Shown one piece after another: positions 51,111 through 60,815 of a stretch of DNA of 64,000 bases (positions within the stretch are counted from its first letter, which is position 1; each line of letters opens with the position of its first letter). The stretch covers positions 186,001-250,000 of the forward strand of contig NZ_SUPW01000001.1 of NCBI RefSeq assembly GCF_013337285.1, in the 5' to 3' direction. Origin of the DNA: Agrobacterium tumefaciens. GTDB lineage: Bacteria > Pseudomonadota > Alphaproteobacteria > Rhizobiales > Rhizobiaceae. The notes under the pieces are model-generated. The model was not told where the DNA came from, searched no databases, and saw nothing but the letters and a program-made list of their open reading frames with translations. A program made the position numbers and the translations under genes.

Positions 51111-52310
51111 TTACCTTGAATTTCCCGAGGTGGCGAAAACTGCGCCGCCGGATTGCTTGTGTACGTCCGCCGACCAGACCTCGGGAGCGACCGTGGTGTC
51201 CGGCTGAACCTTCTGCACACCGTCGACCACGACCTTCTCACCCTCCTTGAGGCCGTTCTCGACCACCCATTCCTGGCCAAGTGCCTGTCCAAGCTGGACA
51301 TCACGGAGCTTTGCTGTGTCGTCAGCCTCGACGACGTAGACTTGCGCCTTGCCGTCCTGGGTTCTCAGCACGGAACGCTGGGGAATGGTGATCGCACCCT
51401 GACGGACGGCCTGCTCGATGCGCACGCGCACATACATGCCGGGCAAAAGATCGCCGTTGGGGTTGGGAAACTCGGCACGCAATGTCACCTGCCCGGTTGT
51501 GGAGTCGACGTTGGCGCTGGAAAACAGCAGTTTGCCTTTCCCGCCATAGACATCACCGCCATCGAAAATAAGCTCTACGCTTGCCTGTCCGGGGGCAGGG
51601 CTTACCAGCTTGCCGTCGGTAACGGCGCGGCGTAGCGCCAGAAGATCCTGCGCGGACTGGGTGAAGTCGGCATAGACAGGATTGATCTGCTGAATCAGCG
51701 CTAGGTTCGATGTACCGTCCGCGGTCACAAGCGCACCTTCGGTGACGAGAGCGCCACCGATGATGCCTGTGATCGGAGCACGAACCTCGGTATATTCGAG
51801 ATTGATCTTTGCTTCCTCGATAGCCGCCTGCTGAAGCGCCACATCGGCCTCTGCCTGAGCAAGGTTGACGGCCGCGGTGTCATAGTCGATCCCGCTGGCA
51901 ACGTTACGCTCACGCAGCGTCCTCTGGCGTTCCAGCTGGACCCTGGCATTGTCGCGCGTGGCTTCAGCCCGGCGGAGTGTTGCCTGGGCGCTGGCAACGC
52001 GGACTTTGAAGAGACGGGGATCGATCCGATAAAGGACGTCACCTTCTTTCACGAGTGCGCCCTGTTCGAAAACGCGCTCCTGCAAGATGCCGGACACGCG
52101 GGCGCGCACTTCGGATGTGCGGGTAGCGGCCACGCGGCCCGGAAGCTCACTGATAACCGGGATCGGATGCGTCTTGAGATCAATGACGCCAACGGCGGCG
52201 GGCGGCATCTCCCCGCCTTCCTGGGCAAAGGCGGTCGTCGCCGTCAGAGCGAGAAGCGAGGTTGCAATAAGGCACGCCTTCAGGCGCGGCAGTCGGCTGC
52301 AGCGGTACAT
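51111..52310 (-). CDS. RND efflux periplasmic adaptor (AcrA type)
   Basis: The 399 residues start with a signal peptide (LKACLIATSLLALTATTAFAQ). The lipoyl halves are visible in GRVAATRTSEVRARVSGILQERVFEQGALVKEGDVLYRIDP, then an alpha-helical hairpin (AQATLRRAEATRDNARVQLERQ). The beta-barrel carries FPNPNGDLLPGMYVRVRIEQ. It bridges the pump to an outer-membrane channel. It is first in a two-gene operon and is probably repressed by the TetR protein encoded upstream. Confidence 0.94.
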   Translation of the reverse strand: MYRCSRLPRLKACLIATSLLALTATTAFAQEGGEMPPAAVGVIDLKTHPIPVISELPGRVAATRTSEVRARVSGILQERVFEQGALVKEGDVLYRIDPRLFKVRVASAQATLRRAEATRDNARVQLERQRTLRERNVASGIDYDTAAVNLAQAEADVALQQAAIEEAKINLEYTEVRAPITGIIGGALVTEGALVTADGTSNLALIQQINPVYADFTQSAQDLLALRRAVTDGKLVSPAPGQASVELIFDGGDVYGGKGKLLFSSANVDSTTGQVTLRAEFPNPNGDLLPGMYVRVRIEQAVRQGAITIPQRSVLRTQDGKAQVYVVEADDTAKLRDVQLGQALGQEWVVENGLKEGEKVVVDGVQKVQPDTTVAPEVWSADVHKQSGGAVFATSGNSR

Positions 52311-52353
52311 ATTTCTTCCTTGGATCGGCTGTTACTGGCCCTACGGGCGACGA

Positions 52354-52908
52354 TTACTTCTCGGGAAAGGACGTATAGATTGTTCGCACACCTTCGAGAA
52401 TTCTGGCTTGATCATCCTGGCTCCACTGGTGGAAGCCGAAGAGTTCGGTGAAATAGAAGCCCGACAGGGAGAGGTAAGCCATCAGCGCCGCCTCGGGACG
52501 GGCACCGTCGGCCATGGCCTTGAGGTCTGCCCGCGTCCAGTCACGCATCTGCTGCTGAAGCTTCTCCTCGGAAGAAACGGAGGCGCTGATCGCCATGGCG
52601 ACCGCGCGTTCGGTATCATCCACAACACGTTCGGCAAGCTTGATCCGCCCGAAAAGCTCGGGGTGAGGGGTATCGGCAGCATCTTCGACGGATTTTGCCT
52701 GTCGCTCCAGTTCCTGGGAGAGACGGCGGTCGATCAGAGCCTCTAGCAACGCGCTCTTCGACTTGTGATCGTAAACGACCGTCGACTTGCTGACACCAGC
52801 TTCCTGGGCGACGGCATCGATTGAAAGCCCGGCGGCGCCGAGCTTCAACACCACGCGCTCGGCGGCATCCAAGATGTCGTCTTTCTGAATCCTGCGAATA
52901 CGACCCAC
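52354..52908 (-). CDS. TetR-family transcriptional regulator
   Basis: The product is 184 residues from GTG 52908, fixed by GGAG 6 bp upstream. The N-terminal HTH is IQKDDILDAAERVVLKLGAAGLSIDAVAQEAGVSKSTVVYDHKSKSALLEAL. The rest is the ligand-sensing helical domain. It precedes the pump operon on the same strand and is divergent from the MFS gene, with inverted GAACGATCGT sites between. It should repress all of these genes until a drug binds. Confidence 0.92.
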   Translation of the reverse strand: MGRIRRIQKDDILDAAERVVLKLGAAGLSIDAVAQEAGVSKSTVVYDHKSKSALLEALIDRRLSQELERQAKSVEDAADTPHPELFGRIKLAERVVDDTERAVAMAISASVSSEEKLQQQMRDWTRADLKAMADGARPEAALMAYLSLSGFYFTELFGFHQWSQDDQARILEGVRTIYTSFPEK

Positions 52909-52941
52909 GTTAGTCTCCAATTTGTCACTTGATTGTTTTAC

Positions 52942-52980
52942 GAACGATCGTGTATTAATGCAATAGTGAAACGATCGTTC
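52942..52980. promoter_or_regulatory. Paired inverted operators for the TetR regulator
   Basis: GAACGATCGT at 52942-52951 and its exact complement ACGATCGTTC at 52971-52980 lie in the tetR-MFS gap. Each copy contains the palindrome ACGATCGT. The spacing of 19 bp fits two dimers. Confidence 0.7.
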
Positions 52981-53011
52981 TGATAAAAAATTCGTATTGC
53001 AGGTGTATCGC

Positions 53012-54505
53012 ATGTCTTCCGCCAATCGCTGGCTTATTCTTTCGGCCGTCATGATGGCCTTTCTGCCCGTCGTGCTCGACCTCACCATTCTCCATATCGC
53101 AGTGCCTTCACTGACAATCGCTCTTGGTGCTTCCGGCACCGAAGTGCTTTGGATTATCGACATCTATGCGCTTGTCATGGCCGGTCTGCTGGTGCCGATG
53201 GGGACGCTTGCAGACCGCATGGGCTACCGGCGGATGCTTCTGACCGGACTTGTCGTGTTTGGCGTAGCATCGGCTGCGGCCGCCTTTTCGACGTCGCCGG
53301 CGATGTTGATCGGTTCCCGTGCGGTGCTTGGCGTTGGCGCTTCGATGATCATGCCATGCGTCCTTGCCATCATTCGCACGACATTCGAGGATGATGGCGA
53401 GCGGGCGAGGGCGCTCGGTCTGTGGAGTGTGGTCGGCATGGCGGGCGCCGCGATCGGTCCGCTTGTCGGAGGCATCCTGCTTGAGCACTTCTGGTGGGGA
53501 TCGGTCTTCCTCGTCAATCTCCCGGTGTTGGCTGTCGTCATTACCCTTGTCTGGTTCCTTGTTCCGAAGAGGGGTGGCACAGGTCTCGGAGCCTGGAACA
53601 TCGGGCAGGCGGCGTTGCTGGTCGCAGGCCTGGTTCTCACCGTTTATGGCATCAAGACCGGAATGAAAGGCGGCATCAACGGTATGGTCGCTGCATCGCT
53701 GAGTGCGGGAATAATTCTGCTCGGCTGGTTTGGCAGGCTACAGGTCTCGTCGCGCAATCCGATGCTTGACCTGTCGCTCTTCCTCAAACCAGCGATTGCT
53801 GCGGGGATGCTGATGGCGTTTGTCGCCTCCGGCGCATTGGCAGGATTTGAACTGGTGCTTGCGCAGGAACTCCAATACGTGCTCGGCATGTCGCCGCTCG
53901 ATGCGGGTCTGTTCATGCTGCCGCTCGTCATCGCGGCGGCCGTGGGTGGTCCACTCGGTGGCAACCTGGCGAACCGATTCGGTCTTCGACCCATCGCAAC
54001 CCTGTCGATGGCGGGGGCGGCAGCTGCACTGTTCGGTCTCGCATCCATCGATCTGATCGCTTCGCCGCCGATAACTGCGGGGCTTCTGGCGATGCTTGGC
54101 CTTTGCCTCGGCATCGGTCTTCTGGCATCGTCCATCGCCATCATGGGAAGCGCGCCCGCGGACAAGGCGGGCGCCGCAGGTGCCCTGGAAGGCACCGGCT
54201 ACGAACTTGGCGGGGGCATCGGGATCACCTTTTTCGGAGTGCTTGTGAACTCGATCTATTTTTCCGCAGTTTCGCGCTCGTTTTCGCCAGCCGCAGAAGC
54301 GGGCGGATCCATCGGTGAGGCGATGACGGCGGCAGCGCGGTTGGGTGGAGATGAGGGCGAGACGATACGGATGGCGGCACGCAACGCCTTCAGTCAGGCG
54401 CACGGATCGGTTCTGATTATCACGGGCACGATGATTGCTGTACTGGCAGTGGCCGTGTTCCTCGCGCTTCGTGACATGAAGCGCGGAGGCCATGTCTCTC
54501 ACTAA
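53012..54505 (+). CDS. MFS multidrug exporter, DHA2 (14-helix) family
   Basis: The product is 497 residues from ATG 53012; TTG 52997 is an in-frame alternative. Many transmembrane helices are visible. The first opens MMAFLPVVLDLTILHIAVPSLT, the DHA2 start with Asp in helix 1, and motif A is GTLADRMGYRRMLL. VLGVGASMIMPCVLAIIRTTF and GPLVGGILLEHFWWGSVFLVNLP are characteristic of SmvA/EmrB/QacA-type exporters. It probably exports cationic drugs or biocides. It is controlled by the divergent TetR. Confidence 0.92.
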   Translation: MSSANRWLILSAVMMAFLPVVLDLTILHIAVPSLTIALGASGTEVLWIIDIYALVMAGLLVPMGTLADRMGYRRMLLTGLVVFGVASAAAAFSTSPAMLIGSRAVLGVGASMIMPCVLAIIRTTFEDDGERARALGLWSVVGMAGAAIGPLVGGILLEHFWWGSVFLVNLPVLAVVITLVWFLVPKRGGTGLGAWNIGQAALLVAGLVLTVYGIKTGMKGGINGMVAASLSAGIILLGWFGRLQVSSRNPMLDLSLFLKPAIAAGMLMAFVASGALAGFELVLAQELQYVLGMSPLDAGLFMLPLVIAAAVGGPLGGNLANRFGLRPIATLSMAGAAAALFGLASIDLIASPPITAGLLAMLGLCLGIGLLASSIAIMGSAPADKAGAAGALEGTGYELGGGIGITFFGVLVNSIYFSAVSRSFSPAAEAGGSIGEAMTAAARLGGDEGETIRMAARNAFSQAHGSVLIITGTMIAVLAVAVFLALRDMKRGGHVSH

Positions 54506-54657
54506 GGCCGGGAGCGACCGGCTCTGCTGGCGCTTTCTGCCCGGATCCAAAGAACGGGTGGTTCTACCTCGGAGAGGACGGTGGTACACGCCATCTACAG
54601 AAATGACTTAAAAGCTGTCTTTTTTTGAAGCGGCTTTGACGCGAGGAAACGAGCCCG

Positions 54658-55131
54658 ATGACTGTTCCACTCAAAATCTACGCGGATGGTTCCTACGACC
54701 CCGTTGCAATATCGGGGAGTTGGGCATTCGTCGTGTTTGAAACCGGGCAACAACTCCATTCTGCGCGTGGGATGGAAATCGGGCCTACAAATAATTCGTT
54801 TGAAGTCATGGCAGTCATGAATGCACTTTTATGGCTGGATGCCCACGCTTCTGGCCGGACAGCCATTCTTTGGACGGACTCCGCTCATGTTGTCGAGGGT
54901 TGCCATCGCTGGTGCAAAATTTGGCGAACCAACGGCTGGAAACGCATCAACCCCAATTCGCGAGCGCGGAAGCGGCAAATGCCGGATGAAGCCCTGTGGC
55001 GGAATGTGGATCGTTTGCTCCTTGGTAATCCAAACGTGACCATAGAGTGGTGCAAGGGACATTCCGGTATAGAAGGTAACGATCTCGCGGATGCTTTGGC
55101 CCGCGCCGCAACGATCGCAGAACGCAATTAA
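54658..55131 (+). CDS. Ribonuclease HI family protein
   Basis: The 157 residues have the RNase HI active site: IYADGS (Asp), NNSFEVMAVMNAL (Glu), LWTDSAHVV (Asp) and CKGHSGIEGNDLADALA (His and Asp). It would cut RNA in RNA:DNA hybrids. It stands alone in accessory DNA, so it is likely a second copy beside a chromosomal rnhA, which lies outside this window. Confidence 0.9.
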   Translation: MTVPLKIYADGSYDPVAISGSWAFVVFETGQQLHSARGMEIGPTNNSFEVMAVMNALLWLDAHASGRTAILWTDSAHVVEGCHRWCKIWRTNGWKRINPNSRARKRQMPDEALWRNVDRLLLGNPNVTIEWCKGHSGIEGNDLADALARAATIAERN

Positions 55132-55838
55132 TCTGACGCCGCTTGTTTTCGTCCGAAGCCGGACGATGTGTCGACTCTATGCCTGATAGAGGTCATATGT
55201 CGCTAAACGCAGCACTTCTGATATGGCATTTAGTTCCAAAGAGTGCGGTTTCGGCTTTGAAGCTGGATGAGTGAGTGAAGTATTCCCCCTTGTTGGCAGG
55301 GGAAGCAGCGCTTTCTTCCGACAAAAGGGTGTTGCACCGCTGCTTCCGCCCCCTTTGTTGCTTTTGAAGAGCCGCGATTTCACTACACTTGGCAACGCTG
55401 TTGCGCCCGCAAGAACACCGGTCTGTTGCTTTTTGATCGTGACGTTTGAGTGACGGAATCTTCACTCGACGCTCGACGCATTGCCCGATAGGTTCCGCGA
55501 ACTATAACGCCGCCCTAAGGATTCTCGATGTCCGAACCTGCCACAGTGATGATGTCCCGCAACGCTCCAGCATCTTTCGGAGGAGGGGCCTTGGCCGTGT
55601 CTCGTTCAAGGGCCCGTGGTGGCTTTTCTATCGTGCGCCGCAGAACTTCCGGATCGCCTACGATGACGACGGTCTCCACGCCAAAGAGAGTATCCTTGCC
55701 AACGGCAGTCCTGTTCGCGAATATGGGAGAGACGGACAAGCCGATCTCAATACGACATCCCATATCGAGTGCTTGGGTGCGAATGTATGCGATACTTAGG
55801 GGGTGACGCTGGTTGGCTGAGCTAAAGGATCTGTTACA
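55132..55838. other. Gene-poor stretch before the arsenic cluster
   Basis: Several overlapping open frames of 60-117 codons run on both strands (for example 55446-55799 + and 55515-55763 -). None has a good ribosome-binding site or recognisable family. The minus frame with GVETVVIVGDPEVLRRTIEKPPRALER is the most protein-like. I call no gene. Confidence 0.4.
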
Positions 55839-56021
55839 ATGGGTGAAACTACTAAGGACTTAATTGACGCCGACTGCAGCGCCTTTAAACTTGAACCTGT
55901 CTGCGCGGAGCAATCTTCACCACTAAGGGACATGGTGGGGAAACTACAAGATGAAGTCGCGGGTATTTTGGGACCGAACCCGGAACCCTTCGACATGAAG
56001 ATGTTCACCGATGAGATATAG
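55839..56021 (+). CDS. Possible 60-residue acidic small protein
   Basis: ATG 55839 follows AAAGGA by 9 bp. The product is acidic and helical (LRDMVGKLQDEVAGILG), with two cysteines. No family is recognised. It lies 58 bp upstream of arsR. Confidence 0.4.
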   Translation: MGETTKDLIDADCSAFKLEPVCAEQSSPLRDMVGKLQDEVAGILGPNPEPFDMKMFTDEI

Positions 56022-56045
56022 GGTGACTAAGGGGTAGCAGCCCTA

Positions 56046-56077
56046 TTGACAGCATCATTATATCCATTAATCTGGAT
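56046..56077 (+). promoter_or_regulatory. Promoter and ArsR operator of the arsenic operon
   Basis: TTGACA at 56046-56051 and TAATCT at 56068-56073 form a -35/-10 pair. The dyad ATCCA-N6-TGGAT at 56062-56077 covers the -10 and ends 2 bp before the arsR start. A bound ArsR dimer would block polymerase. Confidence 0.6.
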
Positions 56078-56079
56078 GC

Positions 56080-56433
56080 ATGGAAAACAACATTGCGGTA
56101 ACGGCCCTCGCGGCCTTGGCCCAGAACACTCGACTCGAGACGTTCCGTCTACTTGTGCGGCATGAACCTGATGGAGTTCCGGCGGGTGAACTCGCCCGAC
56201 TGCTTGATGTCCCTCAGAACACCATGTCGGCACACCTTGCAACCCTCTCAAGAGCGGGACTAGTCAAGAGTGAGCGGCAGAGCCGATCTATCATTTACCG
56301 CGCTGATCTCGACGGTCTGCGCGATCTGACACTTTTCCTGCTGAAGGATTGCTGCGGCGGCTCGACAGAACTTTGCGCGCCACTCATCGCAGAACTCATG
56401 CCATGCTGCGCTCCGGAGGCGAAGCCATGTTGA
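56080..56433 (+). CDS. arsR: ArsR-family metalloid-responsive repressor
   Basis: The 117-residue winged-helix repressor has LAQNTRLETFRLLVRHEPDGVPAGELARLLDVPQNTMSAHLATLSRAGLVKSER as the DNA-binding region. Cysteine-rich metalloid sites lie in the C-terminal part: KDCCGG, LCAPL and PCCAPEAKPC. As(III) or Sb(III) binding would release the promoter. Its stop overlaps the next gene by 7 bp. Confidence 0.92.
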   Translation: MENNIAVTALAALAQNTRLETFRLLVRHEPDGVPAGELARLLDVPQNTMSAHLATLSRAGLVKSERQSRSIIYRADLDGLRDLTLFLLKDCCGGSTELCAPLIAELMPCCAPEAKPC

Positions 56434-56870
56434 ATTCGATCCTGTTGACCGAAGTGCAAGGCAGCGATCCGGGTTTTCGGAGCGCGCTTGTTGCTGCGCA
56501 TCTTCCGGCAGAAGACATCGAAGAAGAAGGCCGAACCTTCTTCAAGGCTATTTCGGATGAAGGCCAGACCGGCGGGTATTCCGGTATCGAACTCTGCGCC
56601 TACGATTTGCTGCTGCGGTCGGTGGTGGTGCTTCCAGAGCATCGCGGCAATGGCCTCGGCCAAGCGATTGTTGAGGCAACCTTGCAAAGCCTCGATTGCA
56701 GTGGCGACGTTTATCTTGCGACCACGACCGCGGCGCCGTTCTTCTCTAATCTCGGTTTCTCTGAAGTGGCGCGCGACAACATTCCAGAAGCAGTCCTTTC
56801 GACCCAACAGCTATCGGGGCTCTGCCCATCGTCGGCGACCATCATGAAGCTCAACAGGCCTCCGGCCTAA
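56427..56870 (+). CDS. GNAT acetyltransferase, ArsN-like
   Basis: The product is 147 residues from ATG 56427, which overlaps the arsR stop. The acetyl-CoA loop is VVVLPEHRGNGLGQAIVEATL, and YLATTTAAPFFSNLGFSEVARDNIPE is typical of the ArsN2 type found in ars operons. ArsN acetyltransferases are known to inactivate arsenical herbicides such as arsinothricin; whether this protein does so is inferred from family and position. Confidence 0.82.
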   Translation: MLNSILLTEVQGSDPGFRSALVAAHLPAEDIEEEGRTFFKAISDEGQTGGYSGIELCAYDLLLRSVVVLPEHRGNGLGQAIVEATLQSLDCSGDVYLATTTAAPFFSNLGFSEVARDNIPEAVLSTQQLSGLCPSSATIMKLNRPPA

Positions 56871-56885
56871 CTACGGATCACGACC

Positions 56886-57413
56886 ATGACTGACAAGACC
56901 TACAACGTGCTCTTCCTGTGCACGGGTAATTCCGCTCGCTCTATCCTCGCCGAATCCATTCTGAACAAGGAAGGTGCTGGACGGTTCAAGGCCTATTCAG
57001 CCGGCAGCCAGCCAAAGGGTGAGGTCAATCCTCACGCACTGAAGGAACTGAGTGCGCTTGGTTATCCGTCGACAGGTTTCTCGTCGAAGAGCTGGGATGT
57101 ATTCGCCGAATCGGACGCACCGCGGATGGATTTCATCTTCACCGTCTGCGACAGCGCTGCCGGTGAAGCTTGCCCGGTCTGGATCGGTCACCCGATGACT
57201 GCCCATTGGGGTGTTGAAGATCCGGCAGCCGTTATTGGCTCCGAAGTGGAGATCCAGCGTGCCTTTGCTCAAGCGGCACGCTTCCTGAAGAATCGTATCG
57301 TGGCATTCCTTAGTCTTCCCCTGGAATCGATCGATCGCATGGCGCTCCAAACGAGGCTCCGGCAGATCGGTATGCTGGAAGGGACCACCAACCCCGAAGG
57401 AAAGACAGCCTGA
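56886..57413 (+). CDS. arsC: Arsenate reductase, low-molecular-weight phosphatase type
   Basis: The 175-residue protein has the P-loop FLCTGNSARS (CX5R) near residue 12 and AYSAGSQPKGEVNPHA. FTVCDSAAGEACPVWIGHP supplies further cysteines and the Asp region. This class reduces arsenate to arsenite with electrons from thioredoxin or glutaredoxin. The stop shares a base with the acr3 start. Confidence 0.92.
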   Translation: MTDKTYNVLFLCTGNSARSILAESILNKEGAGRFKAYSAGSQPKGEVNPHALKELSALGYPSTGFSSKSWDVFAESDAPRMDFIFTVCDSAAGEACPVWIGHPMTAHWGVEDPAAVIGSEVEIQRAFAQAARFLKNRIVAFLSLPLESIDRMALQTRLRQIGMLEGTTNPEGKTA

Positions 57414-58471
57414 TGTCCACGTTTGAACGATATCTGACCGTTTGGGTCTTCCTCTGCATCGCCGTCGGCGTGGCCTTGGGTCACGTCATGCCAGGTCTGT
57501 TCCAGGTAGTCGGAGCCGCCGAGATCGCCAAAGTGAATATCCCGGTCGCGATCCTGATCTGGTTGATGATCATTCCAATGTTGCTGAAGATCGATTTTCG
57601 ATCGCTGGCGAAGGTTGGGTCATACTGGCGCGGGATCGGTGTCACCCTGTTCATCAATTGGGCAGTGAAGCCGTTCTCGATGGCGTTGCTGGGCTGGCTC
57701 TTTGTCGGTTGGCTGTTTCGGCCATACCTTCCGGCAGACCAGATCGACTCCTACATCGCCGGGCTGATCATTCTCGCCGCAGCACCTTGCACGGCCATGG
57801 TGTTCGTTTGGAGCAACCTGACACGCGGCGAACCGCTGTTCACGCTCTCGCAGGTCGCACTCAACGACGCGATCATGATCCTGGCCTTCGCGCCCATCGT
57901 TGGTCTGCTGCTGGGTCTTTCGGCGATCACTGTGCCATGGGCGACACTCACCTTGTCCGTCGCTCTCTATATCGTCGTGCCAGTCATCATCGCGCAATTG
58001 GTGCGAAGCCGCCTGACTGCTGACGGAACAACCCGTGCGCTCGACGGCTTGCTTGCCAAACTTCAGCCGATGTCGCTCGTGGCTCTGCTTGCAACCCTTG
58101 TGCTGCTCTTTGCCTTCCAGGGCGAGCAGATCATTGCACAACCGACCATCATTGCGCTTCTGGCGGTTCCGATCCTCATCCAGGTCTATCTGAACTCCGG
58201 ACTTGCCTACCTTCTGAACCGGATGACAGGTGAACGCCACTGCGTCGCCGGGCCTTCGGCGCTGATTGGTGCCAGCAACTTCTTCGAACTTGCGGTCGCG
58301 GCCGCCATCAGCCTGTTCGGCTTTCAGTCGGGCGCGGCACTGGCAACCGTTGTCGGCGTCCTCATCGAGGTTCCGGTCATGCTGGCGGTTGTCTGGATCG
58401 TGAACCGTTCGAAAGATTGGTACGAGGCATCGCCTGCAGTTTCCCGAACCACCATCACCGAAAGGAACTGA
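57413..58471 (+). CDS. acr3: Arsenite efflux transporter, ACR3 family
   Basis: The 352-residue protein has about ten transmembrane helices. Signature segments are AILIWLMIIPMLLKIDF, GLIILAAAPCTAMVFVWSNLTRGEPLFTLSQVALND with the conserved Cys, and FFELAVAAAISLFG near the end. It exports the arsenite made by the two reductases encoded on either side. The coupling to the first arsC suggests reduction and export are produced together. Confidence 0.94.
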   Translation: MSTFERYLTVWVFLCIAVGVALGHVMPGLFQVVGAAEIAKVNIPVAILIWLMIIPMLLKIDFRSLAKVGSYWRGIGVTLFINWAVKPFSMALLGWLFVGWLFRPYLPADQIDSYIAGLIILAAAPCTAMVFVWSNLTRGEPLFTLSQVALNDAIMILAFAPIVGLLLGLSAITVPWATLTLSVALYIVVPVIIAQLVRSRLTADGTTRALDGLLAKLQPMSLVALLATLVLLFAFQGEQIIAQPTIIALLAVPILIQVYLNSGLAYLLNRMTGERHCVAGPSALIGASNFFELAVAAAISLFGFQSGAALATVVGVLIEVPVMLAVVWIVNRSKDWYEASPAVSRTTITERN

Positions 58472-58473
58472 AC

Positions 58474-58899
58474 GTGGACGTCACCATTTATCATAACCCG
58501 GCCTGCGGCACATCACGGAATTCGCTCGAGCTCATCCAGCACGCCGGCATAGAGCCAACCGTCATTGAATATCTGAAGAACCCACCGAGCCGCGAGCAAC
58601 TCGTCCAGATGATCGCCGACGCCGGACTGACCGTCCGTCAGGCGATCCGCGAGAAGGGTACACCTTATGCCGAACTCGGTCTCGACAATCCGGACCTGAC
58701 CGACGACCAGTTGCTCGACGCCATGATCGCGACGCCGATCCTGATCAACCGGCCGTTCGTTATCACTCCAATGGGAACGCGGCTGTCACGCCCCTCTGAA
58801 GTCGTTCTCGACATCCTTCCTGCGGATGCCTTCAAAGGGCCTTTCACCAAGGAGGACGGCGAACAGGTTCTCGACGAAGAAGGAAAGCGCATTGTCTGA
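58474..58899 (+). CDS. arsC: Arsenate reductase, glutaredoxin-dependent type
   Basis: The product is 141 residues from GTG 58474. It carries [17 protein letters not shown] with the catalytic Cys, [31 protein letters not shown], and [20 protein letters not shown] with the conserved Arg residues. This ArsC class, unrelated to the phosphatase type, uses glutathione and glutaredoxin. It is the second reductase in the same operon. Confidence 0.94.
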   Translation: MDVTIYHNPACGTSRNSLELIQHAGIEPTVIEYLKNPPSREQLVQMIADAGLTVRQAIREKGTPYAELGLDNPDLTDDQLLDAMIATPILINRPFVITPMGTRLSRPSEVVLDILPADAFKGPFTKEDGEQVLDEEGKRIV

Positions 58900-59602
58900 G
58901 ACATTCCCCGCCCTCAAGGGCCAGCACTTGCACGCGATTGATCTCGACGATCTCCGCCCGGCCTTCTCGACACATAAGCCCCGCATTCTGATCCTCTACG
59001 GTTCGCTTCGCGAGGTGTCCTACAGCCGTTTGTTGGCGTTCGAAGCGGGAAGGCTGCTGGAACGGCTTGGATGCGAGGTTCGGATATTCGATCCGAAAGG
59101 CCTGCCTTTGCCCGACGAAGCGCCTGTCAGTCACCCGAAGGTGCATGAATTGCGTGAACTTTCGCAATGGTCAGAGGGGCAGGTCTGGGTCAGCCCGGAG
59201 CGCCACGGCGCAATGACCGGCATCATGAAGTCGCAGATCGACTGGATTCCTCTTTCGGTTGGATCGGTCCGCCCGACACAGGGCAAGACGCTCGCCGTCA
59301 TGGAGGTTTCCGGTGGCAGCCAGTCCTTCAACGCCGTGAACCAGATGCGGATCCTCGGGCGATGGATGCGGATGATCACCATTCCCAACCAGTCCTCGGT
59401 CGCCAGAGCCTATCAGGAGTTCGACGCCAATGGCCGGATGAAGTCGTCATCCTATTACGACCGGGTGGTGGATGTCTGCGAGGAACTGGTGAAGTTCACC
59501 ATGCTTACCCGTAACGCGTCTGGCTACCTGACCGACCGCTATAGCGAACGCAAGGAAGAGGCGGACGAACTCGAGAAGCGTGTTTCGTTGAAGTCGATCT
59601 GA
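58892..59602 (+). CDS. arsH: ArsH NADPH-dependent flavin oxidoreductase
   Basis: The product is 236 residues from TTG 58892, behind an AAGGA site inside arsC (8-bp overlap). The flavodoxin-like fold shows [29 protein letters not shown] (FMN loop), [10 protein letters not shown], and [23 protein letters not shown]. ArsH oxidises trivalent methylated or aromatic arsenicals to less toxic pentavalent forms and is common in rhizobial ars operons. Confidence 0.93.
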   Translation: MSETFPALKGQHLHAIDLDDLRPAFSTHKPRILILYGSLREVSYSRLLAFEAGRLLERLGCEVRIFDPKGLPLPDEAPVSHPKVHELRELSQWSEGQVWVSPERHGAMTGIMKSQIDWIPLSVGSVRPTQGKTLAVMEVSGGSQSFNAVNQMRILGRWMRMITIPNQSSVARAYQEFDANGRMKSSSYYDRVVDVCEELVKFTMLTRNASGYLTDRYSERKEEADELEKRVSLKSI

Positions 59603-59606
59603 AGGT

Positions 59607-60815
59607 TCAGGCCATTGCTGTGGCGGTTTGCCGTGAGGAGGTCGCCACAGCAACGAATGCGGCAATGCTGATCGCCCCGAGACAGGCGTTGGCAGCGAGC
59701 GCAAAACTGATGCCGACATTCTCCATCGCTGCGGCAAAGACGAATGGCGCGGCGGCACTCACTGCCAATCGCGCGGCGGCCATCTTGCCCGTAATCGCTC
59801 CATAACCGTCGGAGCCAAACAGATAGAGCGGCAGGCTTCCCTGCGCGATACTGTTGATGCCGGAACCGAGACCAAGGCAGATCGCGAAGGCAACCGCTCC
59901 CGGCAACCAGTCACCTGTCATCATCAAGATGAACACCCCGGCGACGATGAGGATTGCGGAAAGCGCTGCAAGCGCCGGCGGCAAAAGGCTTTTACCAAAC
60001 ACCATGTTGATCAGTCGGCTCAGCACCTGGGCTGGGCCGAAGAGCGATCCGATCACCACCGCAGCAGCGCCAAGCCCGATCGACCCGAGCATTGGAACCA
60101 TATGCGCGAGCATGGCAGAGAGAGTAAAGCCCAGCATGGCAAAGGCAAACGAAACGAGCATCATGCTGCGCCGGCGCGCATGGGCAGGAAGCGTCCCGAT
60201 CACCGTCTCACGCGTTCGGATCGTGGAATCAGCGTTAACTTCTGTTTTCGCGACGCGCATGATCCAGTAATGAAGCGGCATGCACAGAAAGAGATTCAAT
60301 CCCGCGAAGACGAGATAGATCTCGCGCCACGACAGATACGCAGCAAGTGCTGCCGAGATCGGCCAGAAGATGGTCGAGGCGAAACCGCCGATCAAGGTCA
60401 AATAGGTGATGCTGCGGGATGCTGATCGGGGTTCGCTTTCGACCAGCGTTGCGAATGCGGCTTGATACTGCACCATGCCGGACGATATCTCGAGCAGGAT
60501 GATGGCGAACGCAAAGACAGCAACGGATGGCGACCACGCACAGATTGCCAGGGTAAATGCGGCCAGGGCCGAGCCGACCGTCATGACCGTCGCAGCGCCG
60601 ATACGGTCCATCTGTTTACCGATATACATTGCGGATAAGCCGCCGATAAGCAGGGAAGCTGAGAAGATGCCAAATATCTCGGCCAGCGTAAGGCCGAGAT
60701 CCTTCGCCATGCCAGATGCGAGGATACTGAAGCTGTAGTAGAGAGTGCCGTAACCGATGATCTGCGTCAGGCCAAGCGCAGAGACAATGCCCGCAGGTAC
60801 TTTCGAATTATGCAA
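59607..60815 (-). CDS. MFS transporter linked to the arsenic cluster
   Basis: The 402-residue protein has about twelve membrane helices. It opens LTQIIGYGTLYYSFSILASGMAKDLGL and carries GKQMDRIGAATVMTVGSALAAF (motif A region). It is co-transcribed with a second ArsR gene (8-bp overlap) and converges on arsH. MFS proteins in agrobacterial ars loci, such as ArsK, can export arsenite or organoarsenicals; I cannot tell from sequence which substrate this one uses. Confidence 0.82.
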   Translation of the reverse strand: MHNSKVPAGIVSALGLTQIIGYGTLYYSFSILASGMAKDLGLTLAEIFGIFSASLLIGGLSAMYIGKQMDRIGAATVMTVGSALAAFTLAICAWSPSVAVFAFAIILLEISSGMVQYQAAFATLVESEPRSASRSITYLTLIGGFASTIFWPISAALAAYLSWREIYLVFAGLNLFLCMPLHYWIMRVAKTEVNADSTIRTRETVIGTLPAHARRRSMMLVSFAFAMLGFTLSAMLAHMVPMLGSIGLGAAAVVIGSLFGPAQVLSRLINMVFGKSLLPPALAALSAILIVAGVFILMMTGDWLPGAVAFAICLGLGSGINSIAQGSLPLYLFGSDGYGAITGKMAAARLAVSAAAPFVFAAAMENVGISFALAANACLGAISIAAFVAVATSSRQTATAMA

